DNA of 8,975 bases, taken from Verrucomicrobiota bacterium (lineage in GTDB: Bacteria > Verrucomicrobiota > Verrucomicrobiia > Limisphaerales > JAGWYX01). Every line of letters starts with the position of its first letter. Position 1 is the first letter of the stretch. The DNA is taken from contig JAGWYX010000104.1 in NCBI GenBank assembly GCA_018969165.1, positions 1-8,975 of the forward strand. The letters run 5' to 3'. The notes beneath the pieces were generated by a model. That model was not told the DNA's origin, did no database searches, and was given only the letters and a program-made list of their open reading frames with translations. Positions 1 to 8,474 of the stretch are shown one piece after another. The position numbers and the translations under genes were made by a program.

Positions 1-1
1 G

Positions 2-610
2 CCGGCGCTGTCCCAGCGGATGTTCGAGTTGGGCCTGCTGGCCATCCTGTTTCACGACACCGGCTACCTCAAAAAGCGGCAGGACACCCAGGGGACCGGC
101 GCCAAATACACCCTGATCCATGTCCACCGCAGCACGGAGTTTGCCGCGGAATTCCTGGCTGACAAAGGTCTCCGCCGGCCGGAGATCACCACCGTCCAGC
201 ACATGATCCGCTGCACCGGCGTCAATGTGGACCTGGAGGCGATCCCCTTTGCCAGCGAACTCGAACGGATCGTGGGCTATGCCCTCGGCTCGGCGGATTT
301 GCTCGGCCAAATGGCTGCCGACGATTACGTTGCCAAACTGCCGGTCTTGTATTCGGAGTTCGCCGAGTCGGCCCGGCACAATGCGGGTCAGGCGTCCGGC
401 GTGGGTGCCTTCGCCAGTGCCGAGGATTTGATGCAGAAGACGCCGCTCTTCTGGGAGAAATACGTGCTGCCCAAGATCAATCATTCCTTCCGCGGCCTCT
501 ACCGGTTCTTGAATTGGCCGGACGGCTCCAACGATTACATCCACCGCATCGAGGCCAACATCGGGCGGCTGCGCCAGTTGCTGGCCACCTCGACCGCGGT
601 GGCGTGTTGA
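2..610 (+). CDS. HD-domain metal-dependent phosphohydrolase, 5'-truncated by window edge
   Basis: This is the 3' part of a probable metal-dependent phosphohydrolase of the HD superfamily, which cleaves phosphoester or nucleotide substrates; the substrate cannot be read from the sequence. The frame is open to the left edge (codons from base 2 read PALSQR before the first ATG at 20), so the true start is probably outside and the ATG at 20 is internal. Counting from that ATG, the HD pair is at residues 12-13 (LFHDTGYL). Candidate metal-binding or helical residues follow in the usual order: H34/H36 (HVHRS), H61 (QHMIRCTG) and D93 (SADLLGQMAADDY). The first His of a classic HD domain would lie upstream, outside the window. 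No effector or second domain is seen in the visible part; the C-terminal ~80 residues are not recognised. The stop is followed by 49 bases before the helicase gene, which may or may not share its transcript. The HD assignment is fairly secure, the function unknown. Confidence 0.72.
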   Translation, partial: PALSQRMFELGLLAILFHDTGYLKKRQDTQGTGAKYTLIHVHRSTEFAAEFLADKGLRRPEITTVQHMIRCTGVNVDLEAIPFASELERIVGYALGSADLLGQMAADDYVAKLPVLYSEFAESARHNAGQASGVGAFASAEDLMQKTPLFWEKYVLPKINHSFRGLYRFLNWPDGSNDYIHRIEANIGRLRQLLATSTAVAC

Positions 611-621
611 TCCCATTTTTT
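584..621 (+). terminator. Weak hairpin plus T-run at the end of the HD gene
   Basis: GCCACC (584-589) can pair perfectly with GGTGGC (598-603) across an 8-base loop, and a run of six T lies at 616-621. The stem overlaps the end of the coding frame, and 12 bases separate it from the T-run, more than in a standard intrinsic terminator. It could slow or end transcription before the helicase gene, but a chance pairing in GC-rich DNA is equally possible. Confidence 0.22.
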
Positions 622-659
622 GCTTCTGCCATCGGGTCTTTGTCTCTTGAATTGGCGGC

Positions 660-2801
<2,142 letters not shown>

Positions 2802-2816
2802 CCGGTCGGCCTACCC

Positions 2817-3899
2817 GTGTACCTGGCGCATCTCCGACTCCGCGATTTCCGCAACTACGCCCGGCAGGATGTGGACTTCGCTCCCGGGTTCCACTTGCTG
2901 CTCGGCGACAACGCCCAGGGCAAGACCAACATCCTGGAGGCAGCCTACCTGCTGGCCACCCTGCGGTCCTTCCGCGGGGTCGGGGGCGCGCAAATGATCC
3001 GGCACGGGCAGCCGGCCTATTTCGTCGGCGCCACCCTGGTGGGCCAGGCCACCCACGAGATCAAGATGTACTGGTCGCTCCGGGAACGGAAGCTCAGCCT
3101 GGACGGACGGCCGGTGCGCCGGCTGACCGAATACCTCGGCACGCTGCGCGCCGTGGTCTTTTGCGCCGAAGACCAGCATCTGGTCGAAGGCACCGCCCGC
3201 GTTCGCCGGCGATTCCTGGACCTGCTCTTGTCGCAAACCCACGCGGTCTATCTGCCCACCTTGCAGCGCTACACCCAGGCCCTGCGCGCCCGCAACGCCC
3301 TGTTGAAGCAGCCGGCGCCGGATGCAACCGCGCTCGAAAGCTTTTCCCTCGAACTGGTCCGGCTGGGCAACCGGCTGATCCACTGGCGCCGCCAATTGGT
3401 TCCGGAACTGGCCCCGCTGGCCGGCCAGGCCTACCAGCGAATGGCCCCGGGCGCCGAGGAACTCCGCCTCTGCTACCGACCGATGGTCAAATCGGAATTC
3501 GCCGTCGAACTGGCGCAGTCCCGGTCCCGCGAACGGGCCTACCGCGCTACCTTGGTCGGTCCGCACCGGGACGACCTGGATATGCGGCTGGACGAGCGAC
3601 CAGTGGCGCCGTTTGCCAGCGAAGGCCAGAAACGCACCCTGGCCATCGCATTGAAAATGGCCCAGGCCGAATACCTCACGCGCCTGCATGGCACCCCGCC
3701 CGTGCTGCTGATTGACGACGTGATGGGCGAGTTGGACGCCAGGCGCCGCGCCGGTTTCCTCCCGCTAATCGAGCGGGCGCGCGTGGCCCAAAGCCAGGTC
3801 TTCATGACTTGCACCGAGGAGAACTGGCCGCGTGAGCTGGCGCCGGAACTGCGCCGCTGGGAGGTCAAAGCGGGCACGCTGCGGCCCAAGAATGGCTGA
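2817..3899 (+). CDS. recF: RecF, DNA gap-repair ATPase
   Basis: RecF is an SMC-like ATPase that binds single-strand/double-strand DNA junctions and, with RecO and RecR, loads RecA at gaps. The protein is complete at 360 aa, the normal family length. It begins MYLAHLRLRDFRNY, has Walker A GDNAQGKTN (30-38), the RRRFLD motif (130-135), LVGPHRDDL (246-254), the ABC-type signature SEGQKRT (268-274) and Walker B with D-loop VLLIDDVMGELD (296-307). The start is GTG at 2817; this places the conserved N-terminal strand at residue 2, and no ATG fits better. No Shine-Dalgarno site is evident, so translation may depend on coupling with the helicase stop 15 bases upstream. recF is not next to dnaA/dnaN here, but pairs with a helicase of a type known to act on RecA filaments, so the two may be co-expressed for recombination repair. 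Confidence 0.96.
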   Translation: MYLAHLRLRDFRNYARQDVDFAPGFHLLLGDNAQGKTNILEAAYLLATLRSFRGVGGAQMIRHGQPAYFVGATLVGQATHEIKMYWSLRERKLSLDGRPVRRLTEYLGTLRAVVFCAEDQHLVEGTARVRRRFLDLLLSQTHAVYLPTLQRYTQALRARNALLKQPAPDATALESFSLELVRLGNRLIHWRRQLVPELAPLAGQAYQRMAPGAEELRLCYRPMVKSEFAVELAQSRSRERAYRATLVGPHRDDLDMRLDERPVAPFASEGQKRTLAIALKMAQAEYLTRLHGTPPVLLIDDVMGELDARRRAGFLPLIERARVAQSQVFMTCTEENWPRELAPELRRWEVKAGTLRPKNG

Positions 3900-3913
3900 C
3901 CTCCCTGCCCGCC

Positions 3914-3952
3914 CCGGACCGGAGGCCGGCGCTCCGGCCGACCGGCGTCCGG
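3914..3952 (+). terminator. Long imperfect GC-rich hairpin after recF
   Basis: The outer stem CCGGAC (3914-3919) pairs with GTCCGG (3947-3952). Next CGG (3920-3922) pairs with CCG (3942-3944), leaving GC bulged. The inner stem GGCCGG (3924-3929) pairs with CCGGCC (3934-3939) around a CGCT loop. It sits 15 bases after the recF stop, in the 127-base gap before the next operon. No T-run follows, so this would be an atypical terminator, an mRNA-end stabiliser or a cruciform; its position supports a transcript boundary. Confidence 0.38.
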
Positions 3953-4026
3953 CCCGAGGCGGATGCGGACGGGGGCAAGATTTAACTGGCCAAAGCCGGG
4001 GTGATGCGCCACGTTAAGACCGAGCC

Positions 4027-5550
4027 ATGAGTGAACTCCAGGTCATCCAGAAGGTGCTGGAACGGGTCGCTCGCCGGCGTCGCTGGCAAGGCGGCTGGCA
4101 GGGTTTTTGGCTCGGGCTGTTCTTCGGCGCGCTGGTGTGGTGTCTGGCCCTGGCGCTTTACAAGCTCTTCCCGCTCCCGGTAACCGTCTTGCCCGGAGCC
4201 GGCGCCGTGGCCGCGCTCCTGATGCTGGTCGGGTTCGGCCTCGGTTGGTGGCAGGCACCCTCGCTCGAGGCGACCGCGCGTTGGGTGGACGGCACCCAGC
4301 AGCTCCAGGAGCGGCTCAGCACCGCCCTGGAGGTCGTCACCGCCACCACCGACACGAGCTGGCAGACCTTGCTGGTGCGCGACGCGGCCAAGCACGCGTC
4401 GAGCCTCGAACCGCGCCGGTTGCTCCCTTACCACTTGCCGGGGTTGACCCGGTGGACTTTGTTGGCGCTGCTGCTCGGGGCGGGGCTGGGGTTCGTGCCT
4501 GAACGGCGCTCCCAGAATTACCTCCAGAAACAGCAGGACGCGGCGATCATCCGCGAGATGGGCCACGAACTCACCACTCTCACCCGCCGCAACCTGACCA
4601 ACCATCCGCCCGTGCTCGACACCACGCGCAAGGCGCTCGAAACGGTCAACGAACTCGGCGACCGCCTCCAGAAGGCCTCGCTGACGCGGAGCGACGCGTT
4701 GAAGGACGTGACCAGCGTAACCGAAAAACTGAAGCAGGAAGCGCGCGAGTTGGCCAAAAACCCGGGCTTGCGCCGGCTCGAACAAGCGGCCCGCACACCC
4801 AGCGGCGAAAGCGCGCCGTCGGGCGCCAGCCTGCAAAAGCAAATCGAGAACCTCCAGAAATCACTCGGCAGCAAATCCGCCAACGCCCAGGCCCTGGACC
4901 GGTTGAAGCAGGAATTGGAAAAGGCGCAGCAAGCCGCCGCCGGTCTACCGGCAAACGACTCCACCGAGGGCGCCGCGGCGCGCCAGCAACTCAAACAATC
5001 GCTCAGTTCGCTGTCGCAACAGGCCAAGAGCCTCGGGTTGGACCTGCCGGGTCTGGACGCCGCGATCGCGGCCTTGAACGCGGCGGACAACGACCTGATC
5101 CTGCGCGATCTGAAGGCGTCACTTACCGACCTGGACAAACTGCGGAGCCTGGCCAAAGCGCTGCAGCAAATGCAGGCGCAGGTGGAGAAGATGGGCAAGG
5201 ACCTGGCCGAACAATTGGAGAAGGGTCAGGTCGAGATGGCCGAGGCGACCATGCGCAAGATGATCGACCAGTTGCAGACGGCCAACCTCTCACCCGAGCA
5301 GTTGCAGAAGATATTGGATGAGGTGTCCAAGGCGGTGGACCCGGCCGGGCAGTACGGCAAGGTCGCCGAATACCTCAAACAAGCGGTCGGCCAGATGCAG
5401 AAAGGCCAGAAACCCGCCGCGGCGCAAGCGCTGGCCGAGGCGGCCAAGGAACTGAACAAACTGGCCCAGGACGCCGGGGATTTGAACGCGATGCTGGCCG
5501 CGCTGGAGGCGTTGAAGGTGGCCGAGTTGTCCATCGGCAACGGCCGGTGA
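4027..5550 (+). CDS. Coiled-coil protein with three N-terminal membrane segments, MoxR–DUF58 operon
   Basis: This 507-aa protein is not recognisable by a named function. Three hydrophobic segments are visible: about residues 24-46 (FWLGLFFGALVWCLALAL), 52-74 (rich in V, L, G, ending GLGWW) and 141-158 (TRWTLLALLLGAGLGF). Between the second and third lies a short soluble part with the motif QQLQERLSTALEV (91-103), and two Arg/Lys-rich ends flank the first. From ~165 to the end the chain is charged and helical, rich in Lys, Gln, Glu, Leu and Ala, typical of a long coiled coil. The layout resembles uncharacterised membrane proteins (DUF4175-like in style) found beside moxR in Planctomycetota and Verrucomicrobiota; that resemblance is from memory. 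The tail would lie in the cytoplasm or periplasm depending on topology. The stop TGA (5548-5550) is followed immediately, in the same frame, by ATG and a conserved-looking tail, so this may be only the first part of a 652-codon gene. The ATG at 4027 lacks a strong ribosome site. Confidence 0.8.
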   Translation: MSELQVIQKVLERVARRRRWQGGWQGFWLGLFFGALVWCLALALYKLFPLPVTVLPGAGAVAALLMLVGFGLGWWQAPSLEATARWVDGTQQLQERLSTALEVVTATTDTSWQTLLVRDAAKHASSLEPRRLLPYHLPGLTRWTLLALLLGAGLGFVPERRSQNYLQKQQDAAIIREMGHELTTLTRRNLTNHPPVLDTTRKALETVNELGDRLQKASLTRSDALKDVTSVTEKLKQEARELAKNPGLRRLEQAARTPSGESAPSGASLQKQIENLQKSLGSKSANAQALDRLKQELEKAQQAAAGLPANDSTEGAAARQQLKQSLSSLSQQAKSLGLDLPGLDAAIAALNAADNDLILRDLKASLTDLDKLRSLAKALQQMQAQVEKMGKDLAEQLEKGQVEMAEATMRKMIDQLQTANLSPEQLQKILDEVSKAVDPAGQYGKVAEYLKQAVGQMQKGQKPAAAQALAEAAKELNKLAQDAGDLNAMLAALEALKVAELSIGNGR

Positions 5551-5985
5551 ATGGGCATCGGTTGCGGGTCCCGGTGGGGCCCGATTGGTTTTGGTCGTGG
5601 TCGTGGCGGCGCCTCGCCGGGGCACGGGGTCGGCACCTGGGCCGACGAAGGCGACAGTTGGCTGACCGAGCTGGAGCGAACTGATCTATGGGACAACTCG
5701 GGCATCAACCGTCCGGACATGACGCCGCGCGGGATCACGGATCGCGGTCCGGGCAAGCTGGCCGACACCGTGGCGCCCACGAAGCTGCGCGGGCAGATGT
5801 CGCCGGGTGGCCAGATGCCGAGCATCAGTTTGAAGGGCGTGAGCATCAAAGGCATGAGCACCGTGGATTACAAAGAAGCCGTGCTGGCGGCGCAGAGCGA
5901 CGCGCAGGGCGCCTTGAGCCAGGAACAGATTCCCCGCGCCTACCAGGGCGCCGTGAAGGATTACTTTGACGAACTCAAGAAATAG
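5551..5985 (+). CDS. Gly-rich linker plus conserved C-terminal domain; probable continuation of the upstream gene
   Basis: The 144-aa frame starts with ATG directly abutting, and in frame with, the TGA of the coiled-coil gene. Residues 1-29 are a Gly/Arg-rich linker (GFGRGRGG, HGVGTWADEGD). A compositionally normal region follows with DLWDNSGINRPDM (45-57), APTKLRGQMSPGGQMPSISL (75-94), LKGVSIKGMS (94-103) and a helical end IPRAYQGAVKDYFDELKK (127-144). Endings of the type IPxxYxxxVxxYFxxL are, from memory, common at the C-termini of large coiled-coil membrane proteins in MoxR operons. This suggests the two frames are naturally one protein, and that the TGA is a nonsense mutation, sequencing or assembly error, or readthrough site. 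Alternatively this is a separate translationally coupled small protein; there is no good ribosome site of its own. Its end overlaps the start of moxR by 20 bases. No signal peptide or membrane segment is seen. Confidence 0.62.
   Translation: MGIGCGSRWGPIGFGRGRGGASPGHGVGTWADEGDSWLTELERTDLWDNSGINRPDMTPRGITDRGPGKLADTVAPTKLRGQMSPGGQMPSISLKGVSIKGMSTVDYKEAVLAAQSDAQGALSQEQIPRAYQGAVKDYFDELKK
5565..5583 (+). other. Strong short hairpin 14 bases after the in-frame TGA
   Basis: CGGGTCCC (5565-5572) pairs with GGGGCCCG (5576-5583) over a GGT loop: eight base pairs including one G-U. It lies inside the Gly-rich linker and starts 15 bases after the TGA. Position and size could favour stop-codon readthrough. 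It may simply reflect Gly/Pro codons in GC-rich DNA. Confidence 0.25.
5955..5960 (+). promoter_or_regulatory. Ribosome binding site for moxR
   Basis: GAAGGA lies 5 bases before the TTG at 5966 and is one of the few clear Shine-Dalgarno sites in the window. It decides the moxR start: the next possible starts would remove the N-terminal helix before the conserved IGKVIVGHD segment. The site lies within the preceding gene, which moxR overlaps by 20 bases, implying translational coupling. Confidence 0.6.
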
Positions 5986-6982
5986 CACCGAACAGCAAAT
6001 CCAGTCTTTCCGTCAGACCTACGGCGCGCTGCGCGCCGAGATCGGCAAGGTCATCGTCGGCCACGACGCCATCGTCGAAGGCACACTGGTCGCGCTGTTC
6101 GCCGGCGGGCATGTGCTGCTCGAAGGCGTGCCGGGCCTGGGCAAGACGCTCCTGGTCCGCACGCTGAGCGAAGTGCTGGACCTTTCGTTCAACCGCATCC
6201 AGTTCACACCCGACCTGATGCCGGCCGACATCCTGGGCACCAATATCGTGATGGAAAACGCCGCGGGCCGGCGCGAGTTTCAGTTCCAGAAAGGGCCGAT
6301 CTTCGCGCACCTGATCCTGGCCGATGAGATCAACCGCGCGACCCCCAAGACCCAGTCCGCCCTGCTCGAAGCGATGCAGGAACACAGCGTCACCGCCGGC
6401 GGCGAAATCCGCAAGCTGGGCGAGCCGTTTTTTGTGCTGGCGACCCAGAACCCGATCGACCAGGAAGGGACCTATCCGTTGCCCGAGGCGCAGCTCGACC
6501 GGTTCTTCTTCAAGCTGCTGGTCGGCTACCCCAGCGGCGCGGAGTTGACCGAAGTCCTGAACCGCACCACGGAAAATGTGCGACCGCAGATCAGCCGGGT
6601 GGTGACGCGCGAGGCATTGCTCGAACTGATGACGCTGGTGCGTCAGGTGCCCGTCGCCTCGCATGTCAAGGATTACGCCGTCCGGCTGGTCCAGGCCACG
6701 CATCCGAAAACCGAGACAGCCGCGGCGATCGTCAATCAGTATCTCCGGTTCGGCAGCAGCCCGCGCGGGGCCCAGACGTTGATCCTGGGCGGGAAGGTGC
6801 GCGCCCTGGCCCAGGGCCGGTTCAACGTGAGTTTTGATGACGTCCAGGCCTCGGCGGCGGCGGGGTTGCGGCATCGGTTGATCTTGAATTTCGAGGCCGA
6901 AGCCGAGGGAATCACGACCGACCAGGTCGTCGCCCAGGTTTTGCAGGACGTGCCGCGCGACGCGACGGCGGTGGCGGCGTGA
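5966..6982 (+). CDS. MoxR-family AAA+ ATPase
   Basis: A MoxR ATPase of 338 aa, normal family length. These chaperone-like AAA+ proteins use ATP hydrolysis to mature or activate partner proteins, commonly ones with a vWA/MIDAS domain, encoded next to them. Visible motifs are IGKVIVGHD (26-34), Walker A GVPGLGKT (54-61), FTPDLMPADILG (80-91), Walker B LILADEINRA (116-125), and the sensor-1/MoxR signature beginning ATQNPIDQEGTYPLPEAQLD (159-178). An arginine-rich stretch LDRF follows, and the C-terminal lid region contains GSSPRGAQTL (266-275), the sensor-2 region of the family. It starts at TTG with GAAGGA upstream and overlaps the previous gene by 20 bases, indicating one operon. The usual immediate neighbour DUF58 lies 499 bases further on because a toxin–antitoxin remnant now separates them. 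All ATPase residues look intact. The exact client is not known; DUF58 is the best candidate. Confidence 0.95.
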   Translation: MTNSRNSTEQQIQSFRQTYGALRAEIGKVIVGHDAIVEGTLVALFAGGHVLLEGVPGLGKTLLVRTLSEVLDLSFNRIQFTPDLMPADILGTNIVMENAAGRREFQFQKGPIFAHLILADEINRATPKTQSALLEAMQEHSVTAGGEIRKLGEPFFVLATQNPIDQEGTYPLPEAQLDRFFFKLLVGYPSGAELTEVLNRTTENVRPQISRVVTREALLELMTLVRQVPVASHVKDYAVRLVQATHPKTETAAAIVNQYLRFGSSPRGAQTLILGGKVRALAQGRFNVSFDDVQASAAAGLRHRLILNFEAEAEGITTDQVVAQVLQDVPRDATAVAA

Positions 6983-7027
6983 AGGCGTTGGGATGAAGGT
7001 TTCTCTCGACAGTCTCCGCAGAATGAC

Positions 7028-7053
7028 CTGGCCCGTGGCGGGACGCAGGCCAG
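7028..7053 (+). terminator. Hairpin between moxR and the antitoxin gene
   Basis: CTGGCC (7028-7033) pairs perfectly with GGCCAG (7048-7053); an alternative inner pairing CCCG/CGGG lies within. There is no T-run. It could attenuate transcription after moxR, or be an end of the inserted toxin–antitoxin segment. The rest of the 6983-7114 gap shows nothing convincing besides the operator-like site described separately. Confidence 0.25.
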
Positions 7054-7070
7054 AGCAGACAGAGCCCTCG

Positions 7071-7108
7071 CCTTGAGGCTTGTCAACCTCGAGGGGGGAA
7101 ATTACGTT
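7071..7108 (+). promoter_or_regulatory. Candidate promoter/operator of the toxin–antitoxin unit
   Basis: Two half-sites, CCTTGAGG (7071-7078) and CCTCGAGG (7087-7094), form an inverted repeat with one mismatch and an 8-base spacer, centres 16 bases apart. Overlapping it, TTGTCA (7080-7085) and TACGTT (7103-7108) with a 17-base spacer make a weak sigma-70-like promoter. Predicted transcription would start close to the ATG at 7115, giving a nearly leaderless message. Autoregulation by antitoxin binding to such repeats is usual in type II systems, but this site is inferred only. Confidence 0.3.
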
Positions 7109-7114
7109 CGTTTC

Positions 7115-7303
7115 ATGAGCAAAGCCGAAATCGCCGCCGCGTTGCCCCAGCTTTCCTCTCAGGAACGCCGGGAACTGGCCCGGCTGATCTTCGAGTTGGA
7201 GGAGGACGCGGAGGTGCTCCGACAGTGCGACGAACGTGCGAGAGAGCGATTCGCCATGCTGGATGCCCTGGAGGCGGCTGATGCCCAAGCCCGCCCCAAG
7301 TGA
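7115..7303 (+). CDS. Antitoxin-like small protein of a type II (MazF/PemK) toxin–antitoxin pair
   Basis: A 62-aa acidic, helical protein: MSKAEIAAALPQLSSQERRE followed by an Arg/Glu-rich region ending AADAQARPK. The N-terminal pattern (xxEIxxxLPxLSxxERRELxRxIxEL) is shared, from memory, by many small antitoxins that precede MazF/PemK toxins in cyanobacteria, Planctomycetota and Verrucomicrobiota. It would neutralise the toxin by direct binding with its C-terminal part and probably repress its own promoter. The start is ATG at 7115; an in-frame TTG at 7073 would add an untypical 14 residues, so it was not used. A GA/G-rich stretch at 7091-7100 is too far away (14 bases) for an ideal ribosome site. 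Its last 23 bases overlap the toxin reading frame, typical of such pairs. Since the toxin is broken, this is now effectively an orphan antitoxin. The frame itself looks intact. Confidence 0.7.
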   Translation: MSKAEIAAALPQLSSQERRELARLIFELEEDAEVLRQCDERARERFAMLDALEAADAQARPK

Positions 7304-7485
7304 GGTTTGGCTAGTGGACCTCGGCTTGAGCGCCAAGGTGCGCCCCCGCTTGATTCTCAGTGATTATCCTGCCGACAACGAACTGGCGCAAGTTGGGTGA
7401 GTTGACCGGCCTGGAGTTCCAAGAACTCGCGGCGGAACTGGCAACCCTGCTCCATTTGTTACCTGCCGCTCGCGCCGCTCGATGA
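7281..7485 (+). pseudogene. MazF/PemK-type toxin remnant (internal deletion and frameshift)
   Basis: The ATG at 7281 lies inside the antitoxin gene and opens MPKPAPSEVWLVDLGLSAKV, then RPRLILSDYPADNELA, a very typical MazF/PemK N-terminus (xPGEVWLVDLG, KxRPxLxLS). The frame stops at 7398-7400 after 39 codons. One base out of phase, sequence from about 7384 reads WRKLGELTGLEFQELAAELA then TLLHLLPAARAAR and stops at 7483-7485; KLGELTxxExxEvxxaL is the usual end of the same toxin family. The fragments together give about 70 codons, against roughly 110-120 for a full toxin, so the central beta-barrel strands are missing. MazF toxins are ribosome-independent endoribonucleases; this copy cannot be functional. 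The remnant's final TGA overlaps the ATG of the DUF58 gene (ATGA), so the downstream gene may have kept coupling to this frame. The deletion size is estimated from the family length. Confidence 0.72.
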
Positions 7486-8420
7486 CCGCCCTCCTCACCC
7501 CCGAGTTGCTCCGCCGGCTCGAGCAATTCCAACTGCTGGCCGCTCGCCGCGCCAAAAGTTCCGCCAAAGGCGAACGCCGCAGCCGCGCCCGCGGCCAGTC
7601 CGTCGAGTTCGCCGACTACCGCAATTACGTCGCCGGCGATGACCTGCGCTATCTGGATTGGAACCTGTTCGGCCGGCTCGAACGCCTCTTCCTCAAACTC
7701 TACGAGGAAGAACGCGAACTGCCCGTCACGATCTTCCTCGATGTCAGCGAATCGATGACCTTCGGCGAGCCGCGCAAGTTCGATTTCGCCCGCCAGGTCG
7801 CCGCCGCCGTCGGCTACGTCGCCCTCTGCGGCTTCGACCGCGTCTCCGTCCACCTCTTCCCCGAAATGGAAAGCGCCCCCGGCTCGAAACCCGGGACGCA
7901 AAGCCCGGAACTCACCGCCGAACTGGCGGCGCGCGGCGCCCTCCGGTCGGTCCGCGGCCGCAAGTCGGCCATGCAGTTCTTTCAGAACCTGGGCAAACTG
8001 ACGGCGCGCGGGGCGGCGAACTTGAACGAGGCATTGCGCCGCGGCGCCTTGCGGTCCCGCCAGACGGGCCTGGCGATTGTGCTGAGCGACTTTCTCGATC
8101 CCGGCGGCTACGAGGAAGGCCTCAAGGCGCTCCTCGGGCGCCATTTCCAGATCAGCGCCGTGCAAATCCTGGCGCCCGACGAGCTGGCGCCGGCGACCTA
8201 CGGGGATCTGCGCCTGGTCGATGCCGAGACCGGCGCGCAACAGGAGGTCACGTTCGGCAAGTTCCGCCTCGGGACCTACCAGCGGACGGTCCAGAACTTC
8301 TGTCAACGCCTGCGCGAGTTCTGCCAGGCGCGCGGCGTCAATTTCTTCTCCACCAGCTCGGATACCTCGCTGGAGGAACTGCTGCTCAAACAACTGCGCC
8401 GCGCGGAGGTGTGGGGCTGA
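7482..8420 (+). CDS. DUF58 domain protein with vWA-like MIDAS motif
   Basis: A 312-aa soluble DUF58 protein. The family hallmark is residues 39-61, read in pieces as QSVEFADYRNYV and AGDDLRYLDWN, preceded by the Arg-rich segment GERRSRARG. A vWA-like fold follows with the metal-site motif FLDVSESM (85-92) and a later LSDFLDPGG segment that fits the strand carrying the second acidic residue. There is no membrane segment. DUF58 proteins are nearly always encoded beside MoxR and are thought to be its clients; in Bat-type clusters they work with membrane-anchored vWA proteins at the envelope. The next gene expected in such a cluster (a BatA-like membrane protein) is not reached in the window, since the repeat/four-helix-bundle cassette begins 3 bases after the stop. 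The ATG at 7482 is chosen because TPELLRRLEQFQL is the normal start of the family; no ribosome site is visible and it overlaps the toxin remnant's stop. The short SAPGSKPGTQSPEL loop (131-144) may be a small indel. Confidence 0.93.
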   Translation: MTALLTPELLRRLEQFQLLAARRAKSSAKGERRSRARGQSVEFADYRNYVAGDDLRYLDWNLFGRLERLFLKLYEEERELPVTIFLDVSESMTFGEPRKFDFARQVAAAVGYVALCGFDRVSVHLFPEMESAPGSKPGTQSPELTAELAARGALRSVRGRKSAMQFFQNLGKLTARGAANLNEALRRGALRSRQTGLAIVLSDFLDPGGYEEGLKALLGRHFQISAVQILAPDELAPATYGDLRLVDAETGAQQEVTFGKFRLGTYQRTVQNFCQRLREFCQARGVNFFSTSSDTSLEELLLKQLRRAEVWG

Positions 8421-8423
8421 CAA

Positions 8424-8472
8424 ATGCGGAATGCGGAATGCGGAATGCGGAATGCGGAATGCGGAATGCGGA
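8424..8472 (+). repeat. Seven perfect tandem copies of heptamer ATGCGGA
   Basis: The unit ATGCGGA occurs seven times head to tail without a mismatch, starting 3 bases after the DUF58 stop and ending 2 bases before the ATG of the four-helix-bundle gene. Because 7 and 3 share no factor, the array reads through all frames as a repeating MRNAECG peptide and places in-frame ATGs at 8424, 8445 and 8466 upstream of the true start. Heptamer arrays of this kind are known as short tandemly repeated sequences in filamentous cyanobacteria. Copy number is likely to vary by slippage. The same unit, reverse-complemented, builds the array at 8881-8975. Confidence 0.95.
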
Positions 8473-8474
8473 AC

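Noticed and set aside
3892..4017. Small frame starting at the recF stop (MADLPARPGPEAG...)
   Set aside because: It has low-complexity composition, covers the hairpin at 3914-3952, has no ribosome site and resembles no known family.
6993..7076. Short 27-codon frame (MKVSLDSLRRM...) after moxR
   Set aside because: It has no ribosome site or family resemblance and lies across the 7028-7053 hairpin; probably non-coding spacer.
5975..7336. 453-codon minus-strand open frame opposite moxR and the antitoxin
   Set aside because: moxR has every AAA+ motif on the + strand; the antisense product shows no recognisable domain and is biased in composition.
7857..7920. Possible small repeat insertion in the DUF58 gene around the SAPGSKPGTQSPEL loop
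   Set aside because: Only short CCCGG-type pairings are seen, with no tandem unit; a normal variable loop is more likely.
8424..8474. N-terminal extension of the four-helix-bundle protein made of MRNAECG repeats
   Set aside because: The peptide is only a translation of the heptamer array; the family core is complete from the ATG at 8475.
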